DNA of 64,000 nt from Stomoxys calcitrans (taxonomy: Eukaryota > Arthropoda > Insecta > Diptera > Muscidae). The first letter of the stretch is position 1. The number at the start of each line of letters is the position of its first letter. The stretch covers positions 26,470,776-26,534,775 of the forward strand of contig NC_081555.1 of NCBI RefSeq assembly GCF_963082655.1, read 5' to 3'. Below the pieces are notes generated by a model. It had not been told where the DNA came from. It did no database searches and was given only the letters and a program-made list of their open reading frames with translations. Position numbers and translations under genes: made by a program. This document shows positions 53,560 to 64,000 of the stretch, piece after piece.

Positions 53560-54385
53560 GTCGAAGTTCTGAATCCTGACTATGGTCCAGCATCTACAGA
53601 TAAATCTGCACCATTGTAAGGCCGCTTCGGTGGCACTTAAGATCCTCCTGGTGGCAGGGGGATTTGGCGTGGTTCTTATCCAGGAACCATGGGTGTGTGG
53701 AGAGGACTTAAAATTCTGGGACATAAACTTCTCAAGGGTACTGGGAATGGGAGACACAGAGCGTGTATTCTTGCAAAGAGTTGTCTAAATGTTTTTCTTC
53801 CTCCGTCGTTAAGCATTGAAGATTTAGTAGAAGCCCGACTATCCCTTCTAGACCAGAAAAGGAAGTGGAAACTACGAAGGATATAGACATAGTGGTCAAC
53901 GGACAATGTGGCGCCAGAAGAGGTTGTCACTTGGGAGACCCTACACATTTCAGGGATACTGGAATCTGTGTGTCTAGCAACATGTAAGCTAAGTTTTCAG
54001 GACCAGGCCCGAAGCACAGCAAATGATAGATAATCACAAGCATTCCAAAACTATGTGGCCTAATCTAGACTTGAAGAGGTCTACTGCTTTGCTGTCATTG
54101 GTTAGAATAGACGTCTCAGTCATGTGTTCGCCATGACAGGCCACTGTCCAATCGAAAATCATGCTGACAGACTGAAGGTTGCAAGCAATGACTTTTGCAA
54201 AAGCAGTGAGGACATCGAAGAAGAAGAGACTGTAAAACACCTCCTGGTGTGTGTCCCGCACTAGCAGTCAGAAGGAGTTCCACGTTAGGTTCTCATCTTC
54301 CTCAAGGCATCTTCCTTCTTCTGTTCCTGTGTTATCACAATGGACAAAAACGTCCAAATGAGTCTGATAGCAGACTTCCACTTAA
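53560..54385 (+). pseudogene. LINE with endonuclease start joined to C-terminus
   Basis: The + strand begins LQINLHHCKAASVALKILL, then VVLIQEPWVCG (the catalytic Glu motif of LINE endonucleases), then after a frame change RACILAKSCLNVFLPPSLSIEDLVEARLSLL in successive pieces. From about 54060 it reads VFAMTGHCPIENHADRLKV and NDFCKSSEDIEEEETVKHLL, the zinc-knuckle-like tail that normally lies at the ORF2 C-terminus. The rest of the endonuclease, the RT and the RNase H are deleted. The 3' end at 54370-54400 reads 'aaacctaacttaacctaa'. A different LINE family from that at 15622. Confidence 0.75.
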
Positions 54386-54959
54386 ACCTAACTTAACCTA
54401 AATGTTTTTATATTGCACTGCCGACCCTCAAAAGTATGCAATGTTTTTTTTTAATTTCAACCATATGCCTCTAAGTATACAACACCCTCACGTTGCAATT
54501 AGAATATGTGTAATATTTTATAGCACAACGTTGGAAATGTTTATTACTTCATGGCAAATAGTGCAAGGCTTGGGGCAACAAAAACAACCTTTTGTAAAAT
54601 ACTCATATTTCAAGCGAACATTTTTATTTAGTTTTTTTTTTTTGCATTTTTTGGAACATGTTTGGCTGCATTTTAGTGCAGAGAACAGAGACAAGTAGTC
54701 ATGTGTCAAAAAAGCAGCAGCCTCAATTAAAACAAACATGTTTTTAAAATGTCAAGTACATCATTGTGGCATAACATAAATATACCAAAATACCTTTCTA
54801 AATTTAAAATGCCTTAGCCATGAATGGACGCTATGTGGTAGGTGGGTAGTTTAGGACAAGTGAAAGGCTTGGCAATACATTCCCGATGTGCAACGCAAAC
54901 AAACAAATACTTTGTGATTTGGAAGGTAACTCAACTTTTGAGTGATTTGGTTTTGTTTT
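54386..54959. other. Single-copy AT-rich DNA, no gene seen
   Basis: Nothing recognised. Confidence 0.5.
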
Positions 54960-55712
54960 TTTTATTATATTTTAACCTATTTTATTTTATTTTATTTCAT
55001 TTTATTTGATTTTATTTAATTTTATTTAATTTTATTTAATTTTATTTAATTTTATTTAATTTAATTTTATTTTATTTTATTTTATTTTATTTTATTTTAT
55101 TTTATTTTATTTTATTTTATTTTATTTTATTTTATTTTATTTTATTTTATTTTATTTTATTTTATTTTATTTTATATTTTAGTTTATTTCTTTTTATTTT
55201 AATTTATTTCAATTTATTTTATTTTATTTTAGTTTAATTTATTTCAATTTATTTTATTTTAATTCATTTTCGTTTATTTTATTTTATTTTTTTTTTATAT
55301 CATTTTATTTTATTTTATTTTATTATATTTTATTTTTTTTATTTTATTTCATTTTATTTTTATTTTTTTATTTTATTTTTTTATTTTATTTTTTTATTTT
55401 ATTATATTTTATTTTATTTTATTTTATTTTATTTTATTTTATTTTATTTTATTTTATTTTATTTTATTTTATTTTATTTTATTTTATTTTATTTTATTTT
55501 ATTTTATTTTATTTTATTTTATTTTATTTTATTTTATTTTATTTTATTTTATTTTATTTTATTTTATTTTATTTTATTTTACTTTATTTTATTTTATTTT
55601 ATTTTATTTTATTTTATTTTATTTTATTTTATTTTATTTTATTTTGTTTTGTTTTATTTTACTTTTCTTTGTTTTATTTTATGCTATTTTATTTATTTAT
55701 TTATTTTGTTTT
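54960..55712 (+). repeat. (ATTTT)n microsatellite, about 750 bp
   Basis: Nearly uninterrupted ATTTT units at 55068-55175 and 55408-55645, with impure flanks (ATTTA, ATTTC, TTTTG variants). Confidence 0.97.
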
Positions 55713-55736
55713 AATTGATTTTATGATTGGTTGCTA

Positions 55737-55973
55737 TTGGGTTGCCTAAAAAGTAATTGCGGATTTTTCATATAGTCGGCGTTGACAAATTTTTTCACAG
55801 CTTGTATCTCTGTAATTGCATTCTTTCTTCTGTCAGTTATCAGCTGTTACTACTAGCTTGCTTTAGAAAAAAAGTGTAAAAGAAGTATATTTGATTAAAG
55901 TTCATTCTAAGTTGTATTAAAAATGCATTTACTTTCTTTTAAAAAATCCGCAATTACTTTTTGGGCAACCAAA
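55737..55973 (+). mobile_element. mariner-derived MITE, 237 bp
   Basis: Flanked by TA at 55735-55736 and 55974-55975. Ends 'ttgggttgcctaaaaagtaa' and 'tttttgggcaaccaaa'. Inserted just right of the (ATTTT)n tract. Confidence 0.92.
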
Positions 55974-55975
55974 TA

Positions 55976-57066
55976 TTTTTCCCTCTATAAAAATTCACAT
56001 AGTTTATGTTTTATGCCGAGAAAATTGTTTGGTAATCAAATTTTTAAGAACTTTGTTATCAAGTCTATAATCAAATTTTGCCTATATCTTTAGGGCCATA
56101 ACAAGTTCGGCCTATACATCACCCCTCCGAATGTAACTTTTTTCGAAACATTAAAAAAACAACTATAAACAGTCTATTTTAGATACATTTTCTTGCTGTC
56201 TGTAGCGTCTTTGGAAAACATGAGCAACTATTTTCATTTGCATAGGGGTTGAACAAGTGTAGAGTATCTCCATGTATGTGTCACAGCAAAACAACACACA
56301 AAACAATTGACACCATTTTGTAGCCCCTCTTTGCTTGAGGGTTGGTTGGTTGGATGTTGTGCGACGCATTCGTTTGAGCATTCCCTACTCGTGTAGTAGT
56401 GTTTAAGCAAAAGGATGTCATTCTTAGTAAAAACACCTAAAAGCAACAACAATAATAATAACAACAACTAACACACAGTTCATTCATTTCTTAAGAAATT
56501 GCACTTGGCCCTAAGGCTAGCAGGCATTTCTTAGGTGAGTGTACGTTAGTGAGTGTATAGTAGATATGTGCGTGTATCTTGTTTATTTGTTTTTTTTTAG
56601 CATACTTTCAGGCGGTCTCATATCAGAGAGGTAAAAAAGCCAAACAAAACTGTTGTTTGTTTGTTTAAGGATATTAGAAAAAACTGTATCCGTTGTTGAC
56701 ACTTATTTTTGTGTGTGACATGTTAGGGGTGTTTTCTCGCCTAGATTCAGGTTAATGATACAGTAGATATTTTATATGACTATTTAAAGTTAGTATTTTT
56801 TTTTTAACTAACCTCATGTAAATGAAGGAAAGACAAGTAACAGACAAAATTTAAGTAAAAGTAAACGATTTTTTCTTTCTCTTGGGTAGATAGATGATGT
56901 ATGTGATATGACTCAAAGTTGTAATCATTTATCGAGTTTTTTTAAATGCAAACTATTGAGTAATTGTAATAACTTTACGTCGCTCGAAAAGTCCGCTTTG
57001 AAACTCCATATAACTTTACGTCGCTTGAAAACTCCATATGTATTCGCATAACAGATTTTAGCCTTC
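55976..57066. other. Single-copy AT-rich DNA, no gene seen
   Basis: No gene. An impure AAC/AAT run at 56443-56470 makes the leucine-rich minus-strand frame there. Confidence 0.5.
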
Positions 57067-57067
57067 A

Positions 57068-57322
57068 GGACATGTCCGCCTATGACACTGAACGCATTGG
57101 TTCTAAATCTGGCGAGAACATCAGGAAAAATTCCCAGCGGTGGTTATCCCCTCCTAATGCTGGTGATATTTGTGAGGTACTTTGCCATAGAAAAACTTCT
57201 ACCCAAAGAGTTGTCACACTGCAGTATGCCTTTCGGACTAGGCAATAAGAAATAGACCCCTTATCATTGAGCTTAACCTTGAATCGGTTCTTTAGTGGAA
57301 TGTTTATAAGCAAATTTGCATC
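57068..57322 (+). mobile_element. tRNA-derived SINE, diverged
   Basis: 'ggacatgtccgcctatgaca', box B-like 'ggttctaaatc', body 'cctaatgctggtgatatttg', tail 'tagtggaatgtttataagc'. Box A is lost. Confidence 0.78.
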
Positions 57323-57328
57323 CTCCAA

Positions 57329-57560
57329 ATGCAAATGCAAATTTTGCCCATGAACATTCCACTAAGGAACAGGGGCAAACTTCTCACATATCAATGAGTG
57401 CAGTTCGATTCAAGTTTAAGCTCAATGATAAGGGGCCTCCATTTTATAGCCGAGTCCGAATGGCGTGCCGCAGTGCGACACCTCTTTGGAGAGAAGTTTA
57501 AATGGCATATTACCTTACAAATGTTGCCAACATTAGGAGGGAAAAACTACCGCTGAAAAA
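57329..57560 (-). mobile_element. tRNA-derived SINE, inverted, headless
   Basis: 'gcaaattttgcccatgaaca', 'aggggcaaacttctcacata', 'gccgcagtgcgacacctctt', 'aacattaggagggaaaaac'. Tail to tail with the preceding SINE, forming an inverted pair. Confidence 0.85.
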
Positions 57561-57562
57561 CT

Positions 57563-58566
57563 TAGTGCATTTGTTTTGTAACACCCAGAAGGAAGAGAGA
57601 TAGACCCATTGATAGGTATACCGATCGACTCAGAATCACTTTCTGATTCGATTTAGCTATGTCCGCCTGTCTGTCTATCCGTCCGTCTGTCTGTCCGTCT
57701 GTCCATGTTAATTTGCGTACAAAGTACAATTTTCATCCCATCGTCTTCAAATTTCGTATGGGCATGTTTTTCGACCTAGAGACGAACCCTACTGAAATTG
57801 GAAAAAATCGGTTCAGATTTGGATATAGCTGTCATATATATGTTCGTCCGATTTGCAGTAATACCGCAATAAAGTGGTCGTTTGTTAACTGATTCTCTTG
57901 AAATTTTTGTAAGGAAGGATTTTCTTATGACTCCCGACATTACCAGTGAATTTTATAGAAATTGGATCAGATTTGGATATAGCTCCCATATATATGTTCG
58001 TCCGATTTGCAGTAATATTGCAATAAAATGTTCATTTGTTAACCGATTCTCTTGAAATTTGTAAGGAAGGATTTTCTCTTGACTCTCGACAATACTGATG
58101 AATTTAATGGACATCGGCGCAGATTTAGATATAGCTCTCATATATATATATATATATATATCGCCCGATTTGTACTCCTAGAGCCACTGCAAGTGCATTT
58201 ATAGACCAATCTTTCCAAAACTTCGTACAACGATTTCCTCGACGACTGTGACATTATCTGAGAAATTTTCTTGAAATCGGTTCAGAATTAGGTATAGCTC
58301 CCATATATTGGGTTGCCAAAAAGTAATTGCGGATTTTTTAAAAGAAAGTAAATGCATTTTTAATAAAACTTAGAATGAACTTTAATCAAATATACTTTTT
58401 TTACACTTTTTTTCTAAAGCAAGCTAAAAGTAACATCTGATAACTGACAGAAGAAAGAATGCAATTACAGAGTCACAAGCTGTGAAAAAAATTTGTCAAC
58501 CCCGACTATATGAAAAATCCGCAATTACTTTTTGGGCAACTCAATATATGTACGTCAGATTTCGCC
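57563..58566 (-). mobile_element. mini-me-like element, second subfamily, truncated
   Basis: 'tgtaacacccagaaggaaga', 'agacccattgataggtatac', (GTCY)n at 57660-57707, then units with 'ttcgtccgatttgcagtaat' and 'ggatatagctcccatatata'. A TA run is at 58140-58162. A MITE splits the last unit, which resumes at 58545 and stops where the LINE begins. Confidence 0.72.
58308..58544 (-). mobile_element. mariner-derived MITE, about 237 bp
   Basis: Flanked by TA at 58306-58307 and 58545-58546. 'ttgggttgccaaaaagtaat' left, complement right. Same deletion form as the others. Confidence 0.92.
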
Positions 58567-60170
58567 TTGTTTCTAAACTGCTTACTTAGTCCAAACTAGC
58601 ATCTGTTTGCCAGTATTATTCTTCGCTTAATCTCAAAACTGGTGTCATTCGTTTCGGTTACGGCGGTGCCGAGGTAGATAAAGTTACTCACTGTCTCAAA
58701 GTTGTGGTTCCCAACTTTCTCCATTTTCTTTATCGGCTCGCTGGTGCAAGGCTTTTTGGGAGTTGAAACCATCCATTCCGTCTTATCTCCATTTACTGCC
58801 AGACCCATTTTCACAGACTCTCTTTCGATTATTTCAAAGGCTGCAGTTACTACTTCCGGTGACCGACCTATGATATCGATGTCGTCGGCATAGGCGAGTA
58901 GCATGTGTTCTCTTGTGATTAGTGTGCCATATCTATTCACATCTGCTTCTCGTATAATCTTCTCCAGCAGGAGATTAAAGAGATCACACGATAGGCTGTT
59001 TCCTTGTCTGAAACCTCGTTTGGTATTAAATGGTTCGGAGAGATTCTTTCCTTTTCTTACTGAGGAACGCGTATCGGCAAGTGTCATCCTGCAGAGTGTT
59101 ACTAATTTTGAAGGGATACCAAACTCAGACATGGCTTGAAATACCTTTGAACGTAAAGGAGTATCGAAGGCGGCTTTGTAGTCAACAAAGAGGTGGTAGG
59201 TGTTGATTTGTCCTTCTCGGGCTTTTTCTAGGATTTGGCGCAGTGTGAATATCTGGTTTAGGGTGGATTTACCAGGTCTAATGCCGCATTGATAGGGCCC
59301 AAATATCCCATTGTCTTTAGGTTTTAATCTTTCACACAGTACGCTTGAGAGTATTTTGTGTGCGATGGGGAGGAGACTTATTCCTCTGTAGTTGGAACAT
59401 TCCGTTTTGATTCCTTTCTTGTGTACAGGACATAGTATGCTGTGGTTCCAATCATCGGATATGCTTTCTTCTAGCCAGATTGGGCAGATAAGCTGATGCA
59501 TACGCCTTTTCAGCGTGTTGCCTCTGGTCTTAAATAGTTCAGGGGGTAACTCGTCGGCTCCTGCTGCCTTGTTGTTCTTTAGTCGGGTCACTGCTACCTG
59601 GACCTCATTCTGCCTAGGAGGTAAACATTCTATACCATCATCAGGGATTGGTTCTGCGGTATTCTCTTCGCCGCCAACGTCGGACACTAGCAGTTGGGTA
59701 AATTGTTCTTTCCATATCCTCAGCATGTTATCCTTGTCAGTTACCAGATTTCCTTCTTTGTCTCTGCAGGAGAATGTGCCTGCACCAAAGCAATCGGTTT
59801 GATGTTTAATTCTTTGGTAGAATTACAGGACTTCATTCTGACTCCTGTACATCTCAATACGCTCACACTCACGTCTTTCCATTTCCTTTTTCTTTCTGCG
59901 GAATAGACGTCTCTCCTCTCTTCTTTTCTCCCGATACTTCTCCTTCATATGGCGCGTTGCTACTGATTGCAGGGTTGCTCTATATGCCGCATTCTTGGCT
60001 TCAGTAGTATCTCGACCCGCTTGGTCGTAGCATGGATTTTTTGGAGGAGGCTTCCGGTACCCAAGTATGGATTTCGCGGCATTTTCCATGGAGTGGGCAA
60101 TAGTTTCCACTGCGCCATTATATCATCGGAACAAAGAGTGCAAGCATTTGGGTCAGTCGAGTGGATGTTG
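58567..60170 (-). mobile_element. LINE fragment with reverse transcriptase
   Basis: Minus-strand fragment covering the linker and RT, lacking the endonuclease at its 5' end and the domains after RT at its 3' end. Related fragments at 35241 and 52915. The left junction is with a mini-me-like unit; no 3' tail or target-site duplication was seen. Confidence 0.8.
58596..60110 (-). pseudogene. LINE reverse transcriptase with one internal stop
   Basis: The upper segment (60110-59826) is a basic, coiled-coil-like linker: NAAYRATLQSVATRHMKEK, then YREKRREERRLFRRKKKEME. It ends in an in-frame TAA (59823-59825); the same frame then continues as FYQRIKHQTDCFGAGTF. From 59726 to 58596 the frame is open for 376 codons with RT motifs: LKNNKAAGADELPPELF, NYRGISLLPIAHKILS, LFVDYKAAFD (motif A, catalytic Asp), GFRQGNSLSCDLFNLLLE (motif B), LLAYADDIDI (motif C, Asp pair at about 58881-58886) and MGLAVNGDKTEWM. 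It then meets a stop at 58596, where related LINEs continue, so the C-terminus is lost. Clade not decided. It would act in target-primed reverse transcription; inactive without an endonuclease. Confidence 0.9.
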
Positions 60171-61171
60171 GAATAATGGATTAATTTTGAATAACAACAA
60201 ACAAATTCATTGGCTTTTGGGTATTGAAATATTTACAAAAATTTCCGAAATTATGGGTACACCTATACGTATGATTACTTTTAATTCTTGCATATTTTTA
60301 TTAAAAAAGCTATAACTTGAAATGTAAATGCAATATTTTTAAAAACCAAAAGACGAAGAACTCTTAACAAAGGCGGCATTTTACATTTCGTTTCATTACA
60401 TATTTCTCTAATTTTTCTGCGAAAAATTTACTTTAAATTAAAGATTTCATATTTTCAAACTAGATTTCATTACGAACATCCTCAACTTTACATTAACGCT
60501 TTAAATTAATTCGATTTCATACGTCTTAACATAATCACCCATAGCTTTTAAGGACTTTTAAATGCAATAAGTTTAAATACAACAAGTAATGCCATTGGCT
60601 TTTGGCCAATCATAGAATTTTGCATAAATTTCAAAATTATTTACAGGGGACACATTTAAATGTTCTTCATAGCATTAGACATTTTAATGGTACTAAAGCG
60701 TTACATCTTCAACTAAACGAAATATTCAAGCAAATAGATCCCTGATGATTTGCATGAAGCAGATAATAAGTATTAGATGCCTTGATATCTCCCTGATTAG
60801 TCGCTATGGAAATATTTGTTGAAACTCATAGATGGTCGGTGTATTTTATTACAACACGTGTCATGCTTAGTTCCCTAAAGGAGGCTTTTCGTTGTCTTGC
60901 AGGTCTCTGAACTGTTTAATGTGATATTGGATCTTTGGAATGCTAGCAAAAGCATAAAGACATTTTATTTAGTGGGGGGGGGGGGCAAGGAGTTGAAGAT
61001 GAATCTTAAGTCGAAAGTTAATACCAAAGCCCTTAAGCCGAAATGTAATTACAATACTGAGAATTATTTAATCAAAGATATATATATAAGAAAACATGTA
61101 AAATATTTGGTTAAGGCAATTAACTGAAATCTCTAGTCAGATGCCAAATATTTAATTTTTAATGTAAAAAA
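60171..61171. other. Single-copy AT-rich DNA, no gene seen
   Basis: No gene. A G-run of about 12 at 60974-60985. Confidence 0.5.
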
Positions 61172-61448
61172 AAATGCAAATTTTGCCCATGAACATTCCA
61201 CTAAGGAACAGGGGCCAACTTCTTACATATCATTGAGTGCAGTCCGATTCAAGTATAAGCTCAATGATAAGGGGCCTCCTTTTTATAGCCGAGTCCGAAC
61301 GGCATGCCGCAGTGCGACACCTCTTTGGAGAGAAGTTTTACATGGGAAACGACCGCTGAAATTTTTTGTGATGATGTCTCGCCAGGATTCGAACCCAGGC
61401 GTTCAGCGTCATAGGCGGACATGCTAACCTCTGCGCTACGGTGGCCTC
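61172..61448 (-). mobile_element. tRNA-derived SINE, nearly complete
   Basis: 'gcaaattttgcccatgaaca', 'catgccgcagtgcgacacct', box B 'ggattcgaaccc', box A 'gctaacctctgcgctacggt'. A part of the body between 'acatggg' and 'accgctgaa' (about 50 bp) is deleted. Confidence 0.87.
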
Positions 61449-61493
61449 CTCATGACCGTAGCATGATTGCTTGTTTGATTTCTTTTTTTTTTT

Positions 61494-61790
61494 ACTTATA
61501 AGAAAATTTTTAATGCATACTTTTAGGCTGACGTTTTAGTAATTACTCCATTCACTTCATAGCAGAGATGGGGGGAACTGTTGGAAAATTCAGAAAACAA
61601 TTTCGTTTTTGTCAAACAAATTAATAGCATATCGCATCTAATAACCATTTTACTTATAAGAAAATGTTAAATGCATACTTTTAGGCTGAAGTTTTAGTAA
61701 TTACACCATTCACTTCATAGCAGAGATGGGGAAACTGTTGGAAAATTCAGAAAACAAATGAATAGCATATCGCATCTAATAACCATTTTA
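61494..61790 (+). repeat. 158-bp tandem duplication
   Basis: 'acttataagaaaat' to 'catctaataaccatttt' occurs at 61494-61651 and 61652-61790. The second copy lacks about 18 bases ('tttcgtttttgtcaaac'). Confidence 0.9.
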
Positions 61791-62634
61791 TTTTCGACAA
61801 TTAAAGAGCTTTTAGTAAAATCCCATGCTACGAGAGATAGTATATCGCTTGACTTATAGCTTAACAATATAAATGCCTTTATCTAAATCCCATATTAACT
61901 ATATTGGTCTACCAATTCGCTCGAAGCGTTTAAGGCCATTTATGGTTAGGTGTTAGATGTACTGCACTCTTAAAAGACTTTATTTGAACCCGATATTCCC
62001 ATGGGGATTTTGGGAGTTGGCAGGCCCCCAAGGTTGTGGTTGGTGGGTTTAGGGAGTGGACCCTTAGTGTGGACTCCCAAAAGTGGATACGAATGTCATG
62101 CTCTACCCCCAAACACTTTTCATTTGAGCCCCATATTGCTAGATCGGTACATATGTAAGCCCGCTTTAGGGGTGTTTTCGGGGGTGAGGTAGTTCCCCAG
62201 ACATTTGGGCCTAAACAAAATATAAGCATCGTGCTCTACATTCAAATACCATTTATTTAAACCCCATATTGGCATTGGTTTAAGGGTAGTTTATGGGATT
62301 AGGCGTTCACCCAACACATAGCCCCAAAATTGGTTATCAAATTCCCTGTCTAATCTTAAATACCTTTCATTTGAATCACATATTGTCATTGTTGGTAAAT
62401 TTGACAATATGTTGGTTGGAAGGGGCGGTGCCCCGAATACATGGTCCCACATTTGGATATCAGATTCGTATTGCACTTTCAAATACCTTTATTTGAGCAC
62501 CATATTTCGATGGTCAGTAAATAATTGTTGTCGTGTGGGGTGTTTTGGGATAGGGGTAGACAAATTGGTCTCGAAAGTGTATATCAATTTCGTGCTCTAT
62601 TTCCCAATACCATTCATTCTCATATATCTATGTA

Positions 62635-62871
62635 TTGGGTTGCCCAAAAAGTAATTGCGGATTTTGCATATGGTCGACGTTGACAATTTTTTTCACAGCT
62701 TGTGACTCTGTAATTGCATTCTTTCTTCTGTCAGTTATCAGCTGTTACTTTTACCTTGCTTTAGAAAAAAAGTGTAAAAAAAGTAGATTTGATTAAAGTT
62801 CATTCTAAGTTTTATTAAAAATGCATTTACTTTCTTTTAAAAAATCCGCAATTACTTTTTGGGCCACCCAA
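62635..62871 (+). mobile_element. mariner-derived MITE, 237 bp
   Basis: Flanked by TA at 62633-62634 and 62872-62873. Ends 'ttgggttgcccaaaaagtaa' and 'ttttgggccacccaa'. Inside a Helitron-like unit. Confidence 0.92.
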
Positions 62872-63099
62872 TATCATTTATTTGAACCCCAAATTGCCAT
62901 TGGTCTCAAAATTGGATATCAAAATCGTTTTCTAATCTCAAATACCTTTCATTTAAATCCCTTATTGCAAAAGTCAGCAAATATGTTCGGTTTGGGCTCA
63001 GGGCCCTACAAACTATGAGTATCGAGCTCCACTATCTTGAAGACCCAAATTGTCTTGGTGAGCAAATACGTCCTATTTGGGGATGTTATGGAGGTGGGT

Positions 63100-63288
63100 C
63101 TCCTAATGTTGGCAACATTTGTGAGGTACTATGCCATGTAAAACTTCTCTCCAAAGAGGTGTCGCACTGCTGCACGTCGTTCGGACTCGGCTATAAAAAG
63201 GAGGCCCCTTATCATTGAGTTAAACTTGAATCGGAATGCACTTAATGATATGTGAGAAGTTTGCCCCTGTTCCTTAGTGGAATGTTCA
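63100..63288 (+). mobile_element. SINE fragment, headless and tail-trimmed
   Basis: 'ctcctaatgttggcaacatt', 'gtgtcgcactgctgcacgtc', 'aaggaggccccttatcattg', ending at 'tagtggaatgttca' before Helitron-like sequence resumes with 'gattcgtggtctactacc'. Confidence 0.82.
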
Positions 63289-64000
63289 GATTCGTGGTCT
63301 ACTACCAAATACCTTTCATTTGAGCCCCATTTTCCCATAGTCGGCAAACATGGCCGGTTTTGGGAATAGGGCGGCCACTCTAGTGACTCCACTAGTGACT
63401 CGGCCTTGAAAATATATATCAGATTCGCGTCCTACTCTAAAATACCTCTTATTTGAGCCACATATTGCAATGGTCAGCACATACTTCCTATTTGGGTGAT
63501 ATTATGGGGGTGCGGTGGCCCCATAGAAACTTTTTCCCGAATATTGACATCAGATTCGTGCTTTACTCCCAAAGACCTTTCATTTGACCCCCATATTGCT
63601 ATGGTCGTAAATTTGTCTTTTTGGGAGGTATTTTTGAAGTCGGGCAGCCCCCCAAACACTTGGTCCCACATTTGGATATCAGATTCGTATTCTACACTCA
63701 AATAGCTTTTATTTAAGCCCCATGTTGCCATCGTCAGTAAAGAAGTCCTGTTTGGGGGATGTTTTGGGGATTGGTCGCCCATTTGGATGTCAGATTCGTA
63801 TTCTACTCGCAAATACTTTTCATTTGAGTCCCATATTGACATGGATGGTAAAAATGTCCGATTTAGGGGTATTTAGGGGGTTGGGGTGGTCCCCCAAACA
63901 CTTGGTTCAAAATTTAGATATCAGATATGTTTTCTAATCGTAAACACCTTTCATTTGAGTCCCATATTGTTGTGATTGGTCTAAATATATATTTGGTAGG

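Larger units (their letters stand above)
61791..64000 (-). mobile_element. Helitron-like repeats, minus orientation
   Basis: 61791-61970 matches 36540-36730 (the 3'-proximal part of a Helitron-like element). Units of about 150 bp follow ('ctttcatttgagccccatat', 'gatatcagattcgtattcta') to the window end. No terminal hairpin or CTAG at the left. A MITE (62635) and a SINE fragment (63100) lie inside. The element continues beyond the window. Confidence 0.65.

Noticed and set aside
55068..55645. AT-rich replication origin or matrix attachment region
   Set aside because: It is a simple pentanucleotide repeat; sequence alone gives no evidence for either role.

Overview
The window looks like intergenic or intronic DNA from a large, repeat-rich dipteran genome, probably a calyptrate (muscoid) fly such as the Stomoxys/Musca/Haematobia group. 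This is inferred from the AT-rich background, from mini-me/DINE-like elements with a (GTCY)n microsatellite core and TTCGGCC/GGCCGAA termini, from a cecropia-like mariner, from LINE remnants and from a tRNA-derived SINE. I found no convincing host protein-coding gene. One 35-nt stretch with good splice signals (14666-14700) is the only weak candidate exon. Every protein domain I recognise belongs to a transposon, and nearly all carry stops, frameshifts or deletions.

Layout. 1-2663: end of a SINE, then a mini-me-like element holding about 15 units of a 153-bp tandem repeat. 2664-8586: AT-rich unique DNA around a complete mini-me-like element (5481-6753) and a fragment of another. 8587-14510: Helitron-like repeat arrays with a scaffold gap (9791-9990), a mini-me-like element, and a 1274-bp mariner (12567-13840) with a broken transposase. 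14793-20485: mini-me-like elements carrying SINEs, an RNase H LINE, a MITE and a 306-bp dimeric satellite. 20486-28997: unique DNA with a cluster of GCGTATGA motifs, SINEs, a LINE remnant and another complete mini-me-like element. 29033-32985: a nest in which one mini-me-like element is split by a full-length Helitron-like element (30026-32041) and a fold-back element with 195-bp arms (32064-32670). 33744-39018: two more Helitron-like elements, transposase and reverse-transcriptase fragments and MITEs. 40056-41700: two tandem arrays. 41897-45745: a Jockey-like LINE remnant, AT-rich self-complementary DNA and a SINE. 46889-54385: a third mariner-like remnant and many LINE, SINE and mini-me-like pieces. 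54960-55712: a long (ATTTT)n tract. 57068-60170: SINEs, a mini-me-like array, a MITE and a LINE reverse transcriptase with a largely open frame. 61172-64000: SINE, duplication and Helitron-like repeats.

How the parts relate. The mariner is the evident parent of eight short copies that share its ends but lack the transposase region. Helitron-like, SINE and LINE sequences are inserted into one another and into mini-me-like elements, so an order of insertions can be read. The remaining single-copy AT-rich islands carry a recurrent GCGTATGAT motif that no repeat family explains; I consider this the most interesting unexplained signal. Boundaries of degenerate repeats are approximate unless a target-site duplication is given.
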